Below are positions 17,704 to 24,681 of a stretch of 64,000 nucleotides of DNA, piece after piece. The number at the start of each line of letters is the position of its first letter. Position 1 is the first letter of the stretch. The translations under genes and the position numbers were made by a program. The stretch covers positions 1 to 64,000 of the forward strand of contig JABSRD010000008.1 of NCBI GenBank assembly GCA_013215285.1, read 5' to 3'. The DNA comes from Candidatus Nitrosopumilus sp. (GTDB lineage Archaea; Thermoproteota; Nitrososphaeria; Nitrososphaerales; Nitrosopumilaceae). The notes beneath the pieces were generated by a model. The model had not been told where the DNA came from. It saw nothing but the letters and a program-made list of their open reading frames with translations, and did no database searches.

Positions 17704-18336
17704 ATGTTTACAGAAATAATGATGATTGGCGGACTGTTTTGGTCTGCAACATATATTCTAATTATCAGGCGAGGATTCAAAGATAAAACATTTGGAATGC
17801 CAATGGCTGCCCTTTGTGCAAACATTTCTTGGGAGATAATTTTTGCATTTGTTCTCCCACATGATGCACCGCAAATTTATGTAAACTACATTTGGTTTTC
17901 TTTGGATGTAGTAATTGTCATACAATTTCTAAAGTATGGTAAGAAAGAGTTTCCAAATATTCCCAAATGGCAGATTTTTGCAATATTTGCATTAGGAATA
18001 TCAGTTGCAGCTCCAATGATTTTAGGAATTAGTAATGAATTAGGAGATAGTGCTGGGGCATATGCAGCATTTGGGCAAAACCTTATGATGTCTATCTTGT
18101 TTGTAACGATGTTAATTAACAGACAAGGTATCGGAGGTCAATCAGTATACATTGCATTATTCAAGATGATAGGTACTGGATTGAGTAGTACAGCATTTTT
18201 CTTGTACAGACCCATTGCTCAGGACTCCACATTATTACAATTTCTGTTTGTAGCGATATTTGTTTTTGATTTAATCTATACAGTTGGCATTTATCGCAAA
18301 TGTAAAAATAACAAAATTTCTCTAAAGCGTTTTTAG
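17704..18336 (+). CDS. Predicted transmembrane terpene cyclase (PaxB/Pyr4-like)
   Basis: A 210-residue protein with about seven hydrophobic helices. The segment AALCANISWEIIFAFVLP and, 25 residues on, YIWFSLDVVIVIQFLKYGKKEF match the conserved acidic motifs of the Pyr4/PaxB-type membrane cyclases (Glu in the NxxWE motif and Asp in LD). Those enzymes protonate and cyclise epoxidised or plain prenyl chains. Bacterial and archaeal homologues are known but mostly uncharacterised. Its substrate here, perhaps a GGPP-derived lipid or quinone chain, is inference. Confidence 0.6.
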   Translation: MFTEIMMIGGLFWSATYILIIRRGFKDKTFGMPMAALCANISWEIIFAFVLPHDAPQIYVNYIWFSLDVVIVIQFLKYGKKEFPNIPKWQIFAIFALGISVAAPMILGISNELGDSAGAYAAFGQNLMMSILFVTMLINRQGIGGQSVYIALFKMIGTGLSSTAFFLYRPIAQDSTLLQFLFVAIFVFDLIYTVGIYRKCKNNKISLKRF

Positions 18337-18388
18337 ATAAATCCCACAGGGTGGACAACATCAGTATATTAAATAATTAAAAAAATCA

Positions 18389-18793
18389 ATGTATAATATG
18401 TCAAAAAAAAAATTCTCAATTAAGGATATCCAAGAAAAGATTAATGATATTTTAGCTGAGCCTGAAATTCGATTTGCAGGTCTAATTGATAGTGAGGGAG
18501 GACTAGTTGTAGGAGGATTTGGAGAAGGGATAATTCCTTTTGAAAATGATGAAAGAAGAAGACAGATGTTTTTGCAATTAGCACACAGAGTTGCAAATAG
18601 AGAAGGTTTTGATGCCAATTTAGGCAGAGTGAAATATTCATCTTCAAGAAGAGAAAAGGTTGTGATGATGAGTTTCCCACTTGGGAGACATGTAATTATG
18701 ATAATTGCTGAAACGAGTGTGAATATTGACAGACTAGGATGGAAAGTAATGTACAAGTTAGACAGACAATGGTCTGAATTTCATGGATTGTGA
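18389..18793 (+). CDS. DUF6659-like small regulatory-type protein
   Basis: An intact 134-residue member of the family also seen at 3514 (broken) and 31741. Shared features are the N-terminal EPEIRFAGLIDSEGGLVVGG and a middle acidic helix ending in RRQMFLQLAHRVANREGFD. A late strand pair follows (EKVVMMSFPLGRHVIMIIAE). The alternating beta-alpha pattern resembles Roadblock/profilin-like sensor folds. The function is unknown. Three copies in 30 kb suggest paralogous expansion. Confidence 0.7.
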   Translation: MYNMSKKKFSIKDIQEKINDILAEPEIRFAGLIDSEGGLVVGGFGEGIIPFENDERRRQMFLQLAHRVANREGFDANLGRVKYSSSRREKVVMMSFPLGRHVIMIIAETSVNIDRLGWKVMYKLDRQWSEFHGL

Positions 18794-18824
18794 TATTTCA
18801 TTTAGTAATGTCAACGAATAAAAT

Positions 18825-19694
18825 TTACAGATTTCTGAATTTTACCAAATTGTAAAAGTATGAAGCATTAGTTTGAACTGTTCCTTTTCGAGGAATTTTT
18901 TGTAATCCAAGATTTCTTGATTCGAGTGCAGCCTGGGCTGCACCCCCAGCAAAGCACAATGCCCACAAAAAGTCCTTTTCTTTAAGCATTGTACAAGTAA
19001 ATGTAGAAGAAAAAATATCACCAATTCCAGTTGTATCATAAATTTGCTTGTTAGGTAATGTGATAGAGTATACTTTGTCTTTTATCAATAAAGAAACATT
19101 AGTTTTGTTTGTGAACAATACATGCTCCACTCCTTTTTTTTGTAATGCTAACATCATTTCATCATCAGTACCATTAACAATACATTGTGCTTCTTCAGGA
19201 TTAACTTTGATTGCGTTTACACCAGATAGATCAAGTTCAGTGTTTTGTAAAGTAATATTATTTTGAGAGTCTTTTCGTCTCAAAAAACCCTGAGGATCAA
19301 TAAATATGAAATTAGAGTCATTTTTTATTTTGTTTAAAGTGTCATTGCTAATTTCATGGTATATTGGACTAACAATGTGCCCATCAGCATCATCAGTAGA
19401 ATACTCTATTGGGTCACATTCATTTTCAAGTTTTAGGGTTCTATCAGAACCAGTAATGGAGATGGTGAATTTTGTAGTATTTTTTTCTGATTCAGAATTT
19501 ATTAAATTTAGTTTATTTTGAGTTAGATATTGTTTTGGAAAATCAGGTCCAAACTTTGTAAACAAATCTACATCAAATTTGAATTGTCTTGCAGTAATAC
19601 CACAATAACAAGCAGACCCGCCAACTTGTTCATAGGTATTACCATCAATAGAAATACTATCAATTGCACAATGACCAAAAATTGCTAATTTCAT
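18825..19694 (-). CDS. PfkB-family carbohydrate/nucleoside kinase
   Basis: A ribokinase-fold kinase of 289 residues. It has the N-terminal substrate signature GGSACYCGITARQFKFDV, the lid, and near the C-terminus the catalytic anion-hole motif DTTGIGDIFSSTF (usually DTxGAGD) with the catalytic Asp kept. The sugar or nucleoside substrate cannot be told. It probably heads a short minus-strand set, with two mini-protein genes at 19721 and 19950 upstream. Confidence 0.85.
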   Translation of the reverse strand: MKLAIFGHCAIDSISIDGNTYEQVGGSACYCGITARQFKFDVDLFTKFGPDFPKQYLTQNKLNLINSESEKNTTKFTISITGSDRTLKLENECDPIEYSTDDADGHIVSPIYHEISNDTLNKIKNDSNFIFIDPQGFLRRKDSQNNITLQNTELDLSGVNAIKVNPEEAQCIVNGTDDEMMLALQKKGVEHVLFTNKTNVSLLIKDKVYSITLPNKQIYDTTGIGDIFSSTFTCTMLKEKDFLWALCFAGGAAQAALESRNLGLQKIPRKGTVQTNASYFYNLVKFRNL

Positions 19695-19720
19695 TTTACT
19701 TTATTTTATAATTAGTAGAT

Positions 19721-19828
19721 TTAGTTTTTTGCATTCTTTTTATCAGCACAATTTTGACAAAGAATCTGTCCTTTAGATATAATCAGGTCCACCCCGGATG
19801 TAAAGCAACTATGACAAAGACCATGCAT
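19721..19828 (-). CDS. 35-residue zinc-ribbon mini-protein
   Basis: A short ORF reading MHGLCHSCF...ILCQNCADKK, with two CxxC knuckles 17 residues apart, the exact spacing expected of a four-Cys zinc ribbon. It sits 26 nt upstream of the PfkB kinase gene on the same strand and may be co-transcribed. The function is unknown. Confidence 0.65.
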   Translation of the reverse strand: MHGLCHSCFTSGVDLIISKGQILCQNCADKKNAKN

Positions 19829-19949
19829 CAGTTATCATTTGAAATGTATCGAGCTAGAATTAAAACATGAAGTATTTACTTCATTTTAAGCAAAAGTAAC
19901 GATTTTCAATGGTTTTGCAAGTAATCTCTAGATACACTAAATGACTATC

Positions 19950-20057
19950 TTAGATGTCATTTGAACACAATTTGTGTGTGTGACCTAAATCATTCTTACA
20001 AGCATCGATAATTCGTTGCTCTAGTTCCTCTGAAAGTGATTTTATTATTTGTTGCAT
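19950..20057 (-). CDS. 35-residue mini-protein with strong ribosome binding site
   Basis: A short ORF (MQQIIKSLSEELEQRIIDAC..., ending HTHKLCSNDI) preceded by a very strong Shine-Dalgarno sequence, GGAGGAGAGG, just upstream of the ATG. This is unusual here, where most genes look leaderless. An acidic helix is followed by Cys-His residues. It resembles the mini-protein at 6973 in layout. No family is known. Confidence 0.6.
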   Translation of the reverse strand: MQQIIKSLSEELEQRIIDACKNDLGHTHKLCSNDI

Positions 20058-20195
20058 GCCTCTCCTCCTGCAATAATTATTCCACAGAATAGATCTATCT
20101 AGTATGGTAAGAGTTTTTTTTCACAAAATACGCAAAAAATTGAAGGAAATTACAATACAATATCTACAAGAACTCAGCTTAAAGAAAACCTACTT

Positions 20196-20209
20196 AGTGA
20201 TTAATCACT
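20196..20209. promoter_or_regulatory. 14-bp palindrome upstream of the 20351 gene
   Basis: AGTGATTAATCACT is a perfect uninterrupted palindrome about 140 bp before the PD-(D/E)XK-like gene. It could be an operator. The surrounding gap 20058-20350 holds a 36-codon ORF (20104-20214) that I cannot support and otherwise nothing I can name. Confidence 0.35.
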
Positions 20210-20350
20210 CTTAATTTACAAAAGAGATTATTGACAATCAATAAAAATAGTAGCCCCCTTTGTTGGGCATACATTTGTGACAGTGACTAAAGATGTGACA
20301 AGAGTTTGTTTGTTGGAAATAAGTTAAATTATTTGGAACAAAATTAAATC

Positions 20351-21229
20351 ATGCCCATTTTTTCTTCTGAAGAAAAAGAGAATGTCATCAATGAAGTTAG
20401 AACAAAATACAATACAACTTCAGATGTACAATTCAAAATGTATGTGGAAATTATTGCAGGATTAAGAATTATTAACAAAGTTTTAGGAAGAGATTGGTAC
20501 CAAAAAGCAGAATCTCAGATAAAGTCTTCAGATCTAGAATCGGTTGAAGAGCACCCTATTAACCACTATCTAAGATTGGACAAGCCTGAAAAGATGGTTC
20601 AACTAATGCATTTTGCTAGTTGTTTGCGGGATCTTTATGATGTGACCAACTTAGCACAGAAAGTGAATGAATTTACTAAAAAACGAAAGAAAGCACCTAT
20701 AACAATCGAGGATTTTGATAAATTTCATACTGAGATTAAAGTTGCGAGTGTTTTTGTTCGGAAAGGACTCTCTGTAACATTTGTTAAAGAAGTTAAAAAT
20801 AAAAAAACTCCGGATTTGAAAGTTTCTGGAAAAGACGGAGAAGCCTCAATAGAATGCAAAAGAAAAACTGTAGATGACAAATTTTCAGTGGATAGTTTAC
20901 GAACATCATTCACTACTGCAAATAAACAATTGGAGTCATCAAAACTCCCAGGAATTAGTTACATAGATATTCCGTTAAAATCAAATATTAAAATTGAAAG
21001 TAAATTTCGGGAATTAAGTTTTAACGAAATTTTTCCTGAAATACTTGCTACGCATTTTATTGTGATTGCAGGAGAATGGCAAGAAGTCATTCCTGGTCGT
21101 GCACGAACTACAACCTACATGTTCTCATATGAGAATAAAATGTCTGAATTAAAACTGCCTCCAAGCGTTCGGGATATGGTTTGTGACATACACCCTCCAC
21201 CAATAAAATCATCTTTGCTAGATGATTAA
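20351..21229 (+). CDS. Orphan PD-(D/E)XK nuclease-like protein
   Basis: A 292-residue protein with a helical N-terminal half and a central segment that fits the PD-(D/E)XK core. The elements are a helix Glu in FHTEIKVASVFVRKGL, TPDLKVSG (the PD), then ASIECKRKTVDD (the ExK). After these come a long helix and a strand-rich end. Such cores occur in restriction and repair enzymes and in transposon proteins. No methylase or other defence gene is next to it, so its role is open. The neighbouring gene is the 5-residue repeat protein. Confidence 0.6.
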   Translation: MPIFSSEEKENVINEVRTKYNTTSDVQFKMYVEIIAGLRIINKVLGRDWYQKAESQIKSSDLESVEEHPINHYLRLDKPEKMVQLMHFASCLRDLYDVTNLAQKVNEFTKKRKKAPITIEDFDKFHTEIKVASVFVRKGLSVTFVKEVKNKKTPDLKVSGKDGEASIECKRKTVDDKFSVDSLRTSFTTANKQLESSKLPGISYIDIPLKSNIKIESKFRELSFNEIFPEILATHFIVIAGEWQEVIPGRARTTTYMFSYENKMSELKLPPSVRDMVCDIHPPPIKSSLLDD

Positions 21230-21318
21230 ATGACTCTCAAAGATCAGAAAAATCATCACAACGTAAAATTTCTCAAAGGGTATGGTCACTCCATTACTGT
21301 GAAAAATTTAAAAATTAT

Positions 21319-22068
21319 TTACTTTTCTTCGATTTTATTTTTATTAAATTTGTTATACCCATCTTTATTGTACCCCTCTTTGTCATAACCTAGGTGATCA
21401 TATCCCAGTCTATCATACCCGTCTTGGTTAAACCCAATACTATCATATCCATTTTCATCATACCCAATACTATCATATCCATTTTCATCATACCCAATAC
21501 TATCATATCCATTTTCATCATACCCGTCTTTGTTAAAACCGTCTTTGTTAAACCCATTTTTGTTGTGTCCATCTAAATCATACCCGTCTTTGTTAAAACC
21601 GTCTTTATTGTATCCGTCTGTATTGTAACCATTTTTGTTAAACCCGTTTTTGTTAAACCCAATACTATCATATCCTTTTTTGTTATACCCATCTTTATCA
21701 TAATTTATTTTTGTATCCATGTGAATCCCATCAAGAGAAAAACCACGATTATCATACCCGTCTTTGTTGTATCCCTTGTTGTTAAACCCGTTTTTGTTGT
21801 ATCCGTCTTCACCGTAACCCTTGTAATTGTATCCATCATCATCGTATCCATCTTTGTATCCTTTTTTGTCATACCCCTTTTTGTCATATCCTTTTTTGTT
21901 AAACCCATTTCTGTTGTATCCTTTTTTGTTAAACCCATTTTTGTTGTATCCATCTTTATCATACCCATTTTTGTTGTATCCTTTTTTGTTAAACCCATCT
22001 TTATCATACCCGTCTAAATCATACCCAAACTTGTCAAACGTTTTACTAAATTTATCAAATAACCCCAT
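21319..22068 (-). CDS. Tandem 5-residue repeat protein, consensus (Y/F)(D/N)K(D/N/K)G
   Basis: After a short start (MGLFDKFSKTFDKFG), almost the whole 249-residue protein is an uninterrupted run of 5-residue units such as GYDKDGYNKNGFNKKG, about 45 in all. Aromatic, Asp/Asn and Gly positions are fixed. Three exact 30-bp DNA copies lie at 21432-21521, so copy number can change by recombination or slippage. There is no signal peptide. The start resembles MGIFDKIKKS of the gene at 2440. The Asp/Asn-Gly pattern could bind cations, but the function is unknown. I drop 21 upstream in-frame residues. Confidence 0.7.
   Translation of the reverse strand: MGLFDKFSKTFDKFGYDLDGYDKDGFNKKGYNKNGYDKDGYNKNGFNKKGYNRNGFNKKGYDKKGYDKKGYKDGYDDDGYNYKGYGEDGYNKNGFNNKGYNKDGYDNRGFSLDGIHMDTKINYDKDGYNKKGYDSIGFNKNGFNKNGYNTDGYNKDGFNKDGYDLDGHNKNGFNKDGFNKDGYDENGYDSIGYDENGYDSIGYDENGYDSIGFNQDGYDRLGYDHLGYDKEGYNKDGYNKFNKNKIEEK
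21432..21521. repeat. Three exact tandem copies of a 30-bp unit
   Basis: Units begin at 21432, 21462 and 21492 and are identical. Each encodes two of the 5-residue units of the repeat protein in frame, so changes in number keep the reading frame. Confidence 0.9.
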
Positions 22069-22222
22069 AAAGATTGAAATTACTAATGTGTTATTACTAT
22101 TTTGTAAACTTTGGACACATGTAATCCTCATTTAACTCAAATGTTTCTGCAAAAAATTCTGGATTCAAGTAGGGATCTATGTAGGTCATCAAGAATATAA
22201 GTAGGCAAATCAGTTCAGATTC

Positions 22223-22510
22223 ATGCCACTTAAGCGTGCAAGTAGAGGTCGTACAAAAGGAGGTAAAGGTTCCTCAGGTACAGTACAATGTACAAACTGT
22301 GGACAAACAGTTCCAAAAGACAAAGCAAAGAAAGTTACATCTAGATTAAATTTGGTGGAACATACTTTGGCAAAAGAACTACGTGCACAAGGAGCATACA
22401 TCGCATCACCAACAGTTTTGAAACATTATTGTATTTCATGTGCAATTCATTTCAAGATTCTAAAAATTAGATCTGCAGATAGTAGACGAAAACGTGGAAA
22501 ACTTCGCTAG
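22223..22510 (+). CDS. rps26e: Small ribosomal subunit protein eS26
   Basis: Archaeal/eukaryotic ribosomal protein of the 30S platform. The basic N-terminus (KRASRGRTKGGKG), the zinc site CTNCGQTVPKDKAK with HYCISCAIHFKI, and the segment KELRAQGAYI are diagnostic. Promoter TATAA at 22196-22200 ends 22 nt before the ATG, giving a leaderless mRNA. Its last 4 nt overlap the end of the convergent lipid synthase gene. Confidence 0.97.
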   Translation: MPLKRASRGRTKGGKGSSGTVQCTNCGQTVPKDKAKKVTSRLNLVEHTLAKELRAQGAYIASPTVLKHYCISCAIHFKILKIRSADSRRKRGKLR

Positions 22511-23082
22511 TCTTCTTTAATGTTTTTTGCAGTAACAATCATTCTTTGAATTAAAGTAATTCCTGCAATAACTACTACAATTAGTACAGCAGGTTCCATG
22601 TAACCAATAATTCCAATAATTGCAATTACCAATAATCGTTCTGCTCTCTCACCAATCCCCACACCTTGAAGTTTTATGTTAAGTGCATCCGATTTTGCTC
22701 TAGCATAACTTACCAATAATGATAGAGTTATTGCAAGTAATACCAAATATGGGTCAGCATATCCGCCAACTAAAATTCCCAAAAATATTGCAGTTTCTGC
22801 AATTTTATCAAACATTGAATCAAGGTATGATCCTTTTTTTGAGGTCTTACCAGTGACTCTTGCCACTTGGCCATCTATCATATCAAAAAATCCTGAAACC
22901 AACAACAAAACACCTCCAATTATTAATCCAGATTCAACCCCCAAACCATACACAACTGCAGATAATAGTGCAAATCCTAAACCAACAAAAGTCCAAAAAT
23001 TAGCAGATAGTCCAGTAGATGCAAATCCTTTTCCAATCTTTTCAAGTGCTGGAGCAATGGCTGATCTTAGATTGTTTAACAC
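22507..23082 (-). CDS. CDP-alcohol phosphatidyltransferase, probably archaetidylinositol-phosphate synthase
   Basis: An integral membrane enzyme of phospholipid head-group addition. The family signature D-x2-D-G-x2-A-R-x8-G-x3-D-x3-D is complete (DMIDGQVARVTGKTSKKGSY then LDSMFDK). About six hydrophobic helices follow. In archaea, proteins of this size usually make archaetidylinositol phosphate from CDP-archaeol, but PGP-type synthase cannot be excluded. The start is GTG. The gap 23083-23252 shows nothing I can name. Confidence 0.88.
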   Translation of the reverse strand: MLNNLRSAIAPALEKIGKGFASTGLSANFWTFVGLGFALLSAVVYGLGVESGLIIGGVLLLVSGFFDMIDGQVARVTGKTSKKGSYLDSMFDKIAETAIFLGILVGGYADPYLVLLAITLSLLVSYARAKSDALNIKLQGVGIGERAERLLVIAIIGIIGYMEPAVLIVVVIAGITLIQRMIVTAKNIKED

Positions 23083-23252
23083 GTAATAATCCCCAAAACA
23101 CTAGCTAATAAAGTGAGTAGGAATAAAAGTTTGAAATTTATAGATTTTTTTTTAAATTTAGATTTTATTGATTTTGAGATAAAAACTAACTTGTATGATA
23201 TTGTTATTTGATTCCATTATTCATCTCGGACATAAAAAAATAACAAAGAGTC

Positions 23253-23408
23253 TCACATTACCTGTGAGAAATCAGGTTTATCAAAATCAGGCATAACTGT
23301 TTTCTTTCGCATCTTGTTTTTTGCTTCTCTTTTTTCATGTGTTTTGAAGTGTATCTTTAGACGTTTTTCTTGGGCAAATTTCTTACCACATTTAGGACAT
23401 TGAAACAC
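23253..23408 (-). CDS. 51-residue C2H2 zinc-finger protein
   Basis: The frame reads MFQCPKCGKKFAQEKRLKIH, a classical C-x2-C-x12-H-x4-H finger, then a basic tail KREAKNKMRKK and FDKPDFSQVM. The start is GTG at 23408; no ATG precedes it in frame. It follows the gene at 23435 by 26 nt and may be in one transcript. Single C2H2 fingers are frequent in thaumarchaea and usually of unknown function. Confidence 0.65.
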   Translation of the reverse strand: MFQCPKCGKKFAQEKRLKIHFKTHEKREAKNKMRKKTVMPDFDKPDFSQVM

Positions 23409-23434
23409 ATGGAATTTAATGATAAAATGACACT

Positions 23435-23608
23435 TTAATTTTGGGGTTTAGAATTAGTTGATTTCTTTGTACTTTTTTGCATACCCCATTTAAGCTCAAA
23501 TTCTTCTTTAGTAAGTTGAAGTTTTGATTTACATTTTACACATCTACGGAATTTATTATGCTTAGAATATCTCCAAACATGTGGTTCACTTTTTTGATGG
23601 CAGTTCAT
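23435..23608 (-). CDS. 57-residue basic zinc-knuckle protein
   Basis: Reads MNCHQKSEPHVWRYSKHNKF followed by RRCVKCKSKLQLTKEEFELKWG and a basic tail. The CxH and CxxC pairs suggest one zinc site. It precedes the C2H2 gene on the same strand. Upstream lies a cluster of ATRCGG repeats that may control it. Confidence 0.6.
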   Translation of the reverse strand: MNCHQKSEPHVWRYSKHNKFRRCVKCKSKLQLTKEEFELKWGMQKSTKKSTNSKPQN

Positions 23609-23675
23609 GTTTTTCTAAATTCTGTGCTCACTTAAGCGTATGTTTCATAATTGGTGATTCATTATGCAGTGTGTT

Positions 23676-23746
23676 ATGCGGTTTAGTATACGGCATATTG
23701 TATCCATACGGAATCAGGCACAAAAACTATACGGCTCAGTATGCGG
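23676..23746. repeat. Cluster of five ATRCGG direct repeats
   Basis: Five copies in one orientation: ATGCGG at 23676, ATACGG at 23688, 23706 and 23729, ATGCGG at 23741, plus a near-copy ATGCAG at 23664. The spacings 12, 18, 23 and 12 bp place several near helical turns. The gap lies downstream of the agmatinase-family gene and upstream of the small zinc protein gene at 23608. A regulator array is the simplest reading. Confidence 0.6.
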
Positions 23747-23805
23747 TTTGTCCCTAAATACATTGTTAGATAATACTTTGGCAAATAATACCAGAAATAT
23801 CTTGA

Positions 23806-24678
23806 CTAATTTTGAGACAAATTCAGGGCAATCATAGTAGACATAATTTTTGCTGCAAGTGATGCTGTTGCACCATTGTCATGATAGGGGTTTAGTTCTA
23901 CGATATCAACACCAGTAACTTTGGTGTCATTAAAAGAATGAATCAGATCAAATAATTCTCGAGATGTAATACCTGCAGCTTCTGGATTTCCAACACCTGG
24001 TGCAAATGCAGGATCTAATACATCAAGATCAAAACTAGAATAAATGGTATCAAAAGTTGATACGTAGTCTTTTAGGAGTTGAGGTCCCTTCCCATCACGA
24101 ATTTCTCTATCAGATATAGTTTTGATGTTATTTTCTGTAAGGAATTGTAACTCTTCTTGTACAAATGCCCGAGCGCCAACATGTAAAATATTTTCAGCAC
24201 CTCTTTCTTCAACAATTCGTTTAAGGTATGATGCATGACTTAGTTTGATGTCTGCAAATTCTTCTCTCAAATCATAATGAGCATCAAATACAACATAACC
24301 TGTTTCTTTTGGAAAACTAGTGTATGTGCCATAAGTAATGGAGTGTTCACCACCCAAAATGAATAGTTGTCTTTGTTTTGCAACTAGTTCTGTTGTTATT
24401 TTTTTTACCATGTCAATCATTTCAGATGCAACTACGGTATGACGAGTATTTCCTAAATCTTCAATATTTGCAGTTTCCAAATCTACTTGAAGGTCTGGAT
24501 GAAAGATCTCAATATTGTTAAATGAATCACGAATTACATCAGGTCCAAATCGGCATCCAGGTTTGTATGAATGAGTGGAGTCAAATGGAATTCCAAATAC
24601 AGTTGCTATAGGCTCAGAATCATCATCAGATGAGGTGATCAACGGATTATTGTTCATGAATAAATCAAGATAACTCAT
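23806..24678 (-). CDS. speB: Agmatinase/arginase (ureohydrolase) family protein
   Basis: A Mn-dependent ureohydrolase. Metal-ligand motifs are present: LGGEHSITYG, FDAHYDLREEF (DAHxD) and SSFDLDVLDPAFAPG, followed by the substrate-side Glu in GVDIVELNP. The 290 residues match agmatinases. Agmatine (polyamine route) is the likely substrate in archaea, and a deoxyhypusine synthase gene lies 3 kb away, but specificity is inferred. It is separated from the thrS stop by 3 nt, so probably in the same operon. Confidence 0.88.
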   Translation of the reverse strand: MSYLDLFMNNNPLITSSDDDSEPIATVFGIPFDSTHSYKPGCRFGPDVIRDSFNNIEIFHPDLQVDLETANIEDLGNTRHTVVASEMIDMVKKITTELVAKQRQLFILGGEHSITYGTYTSFPKETGYVVFDAHYDLREEFADIKLSHASYLKRIVEERGAENILHVGARAFVQEELQFLTENNIKTISDREIRDGKGPQLLKDYVSTFDTIYSSFDLDVLDPAFAPGVGNPEAAGITSRELFDLIHSFNDTKVTGVDIVELNPYHDNGATASLAAKIMSTMIALNLSQN

Positions 24679-24681
24679 AAT

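Noticed and set aside
18361..18756. Minus-strand ORF opposite the 18389 gene
   Set aside because: It is a shadow of a paralogous family member whose plus-strand product is clearly related to two others.
20104..20214. 36-codon plus-strand ORF
   Set aside because: It runs through the palindrome at 20196, has no promoter or motif, and is typical of chance in AT-rich DNA.
21432..21521. CRISPR-like repeats
   Set aside because: The units are contiguous and coding, with no spacers.
21394..22135. Plus-strand and alternative-frame ORFs across the repeat protein
   Set aside because: The 15-bp periodicity keeps other frames open; they encode Ile/Val/Pro-rich runs with no start signals.
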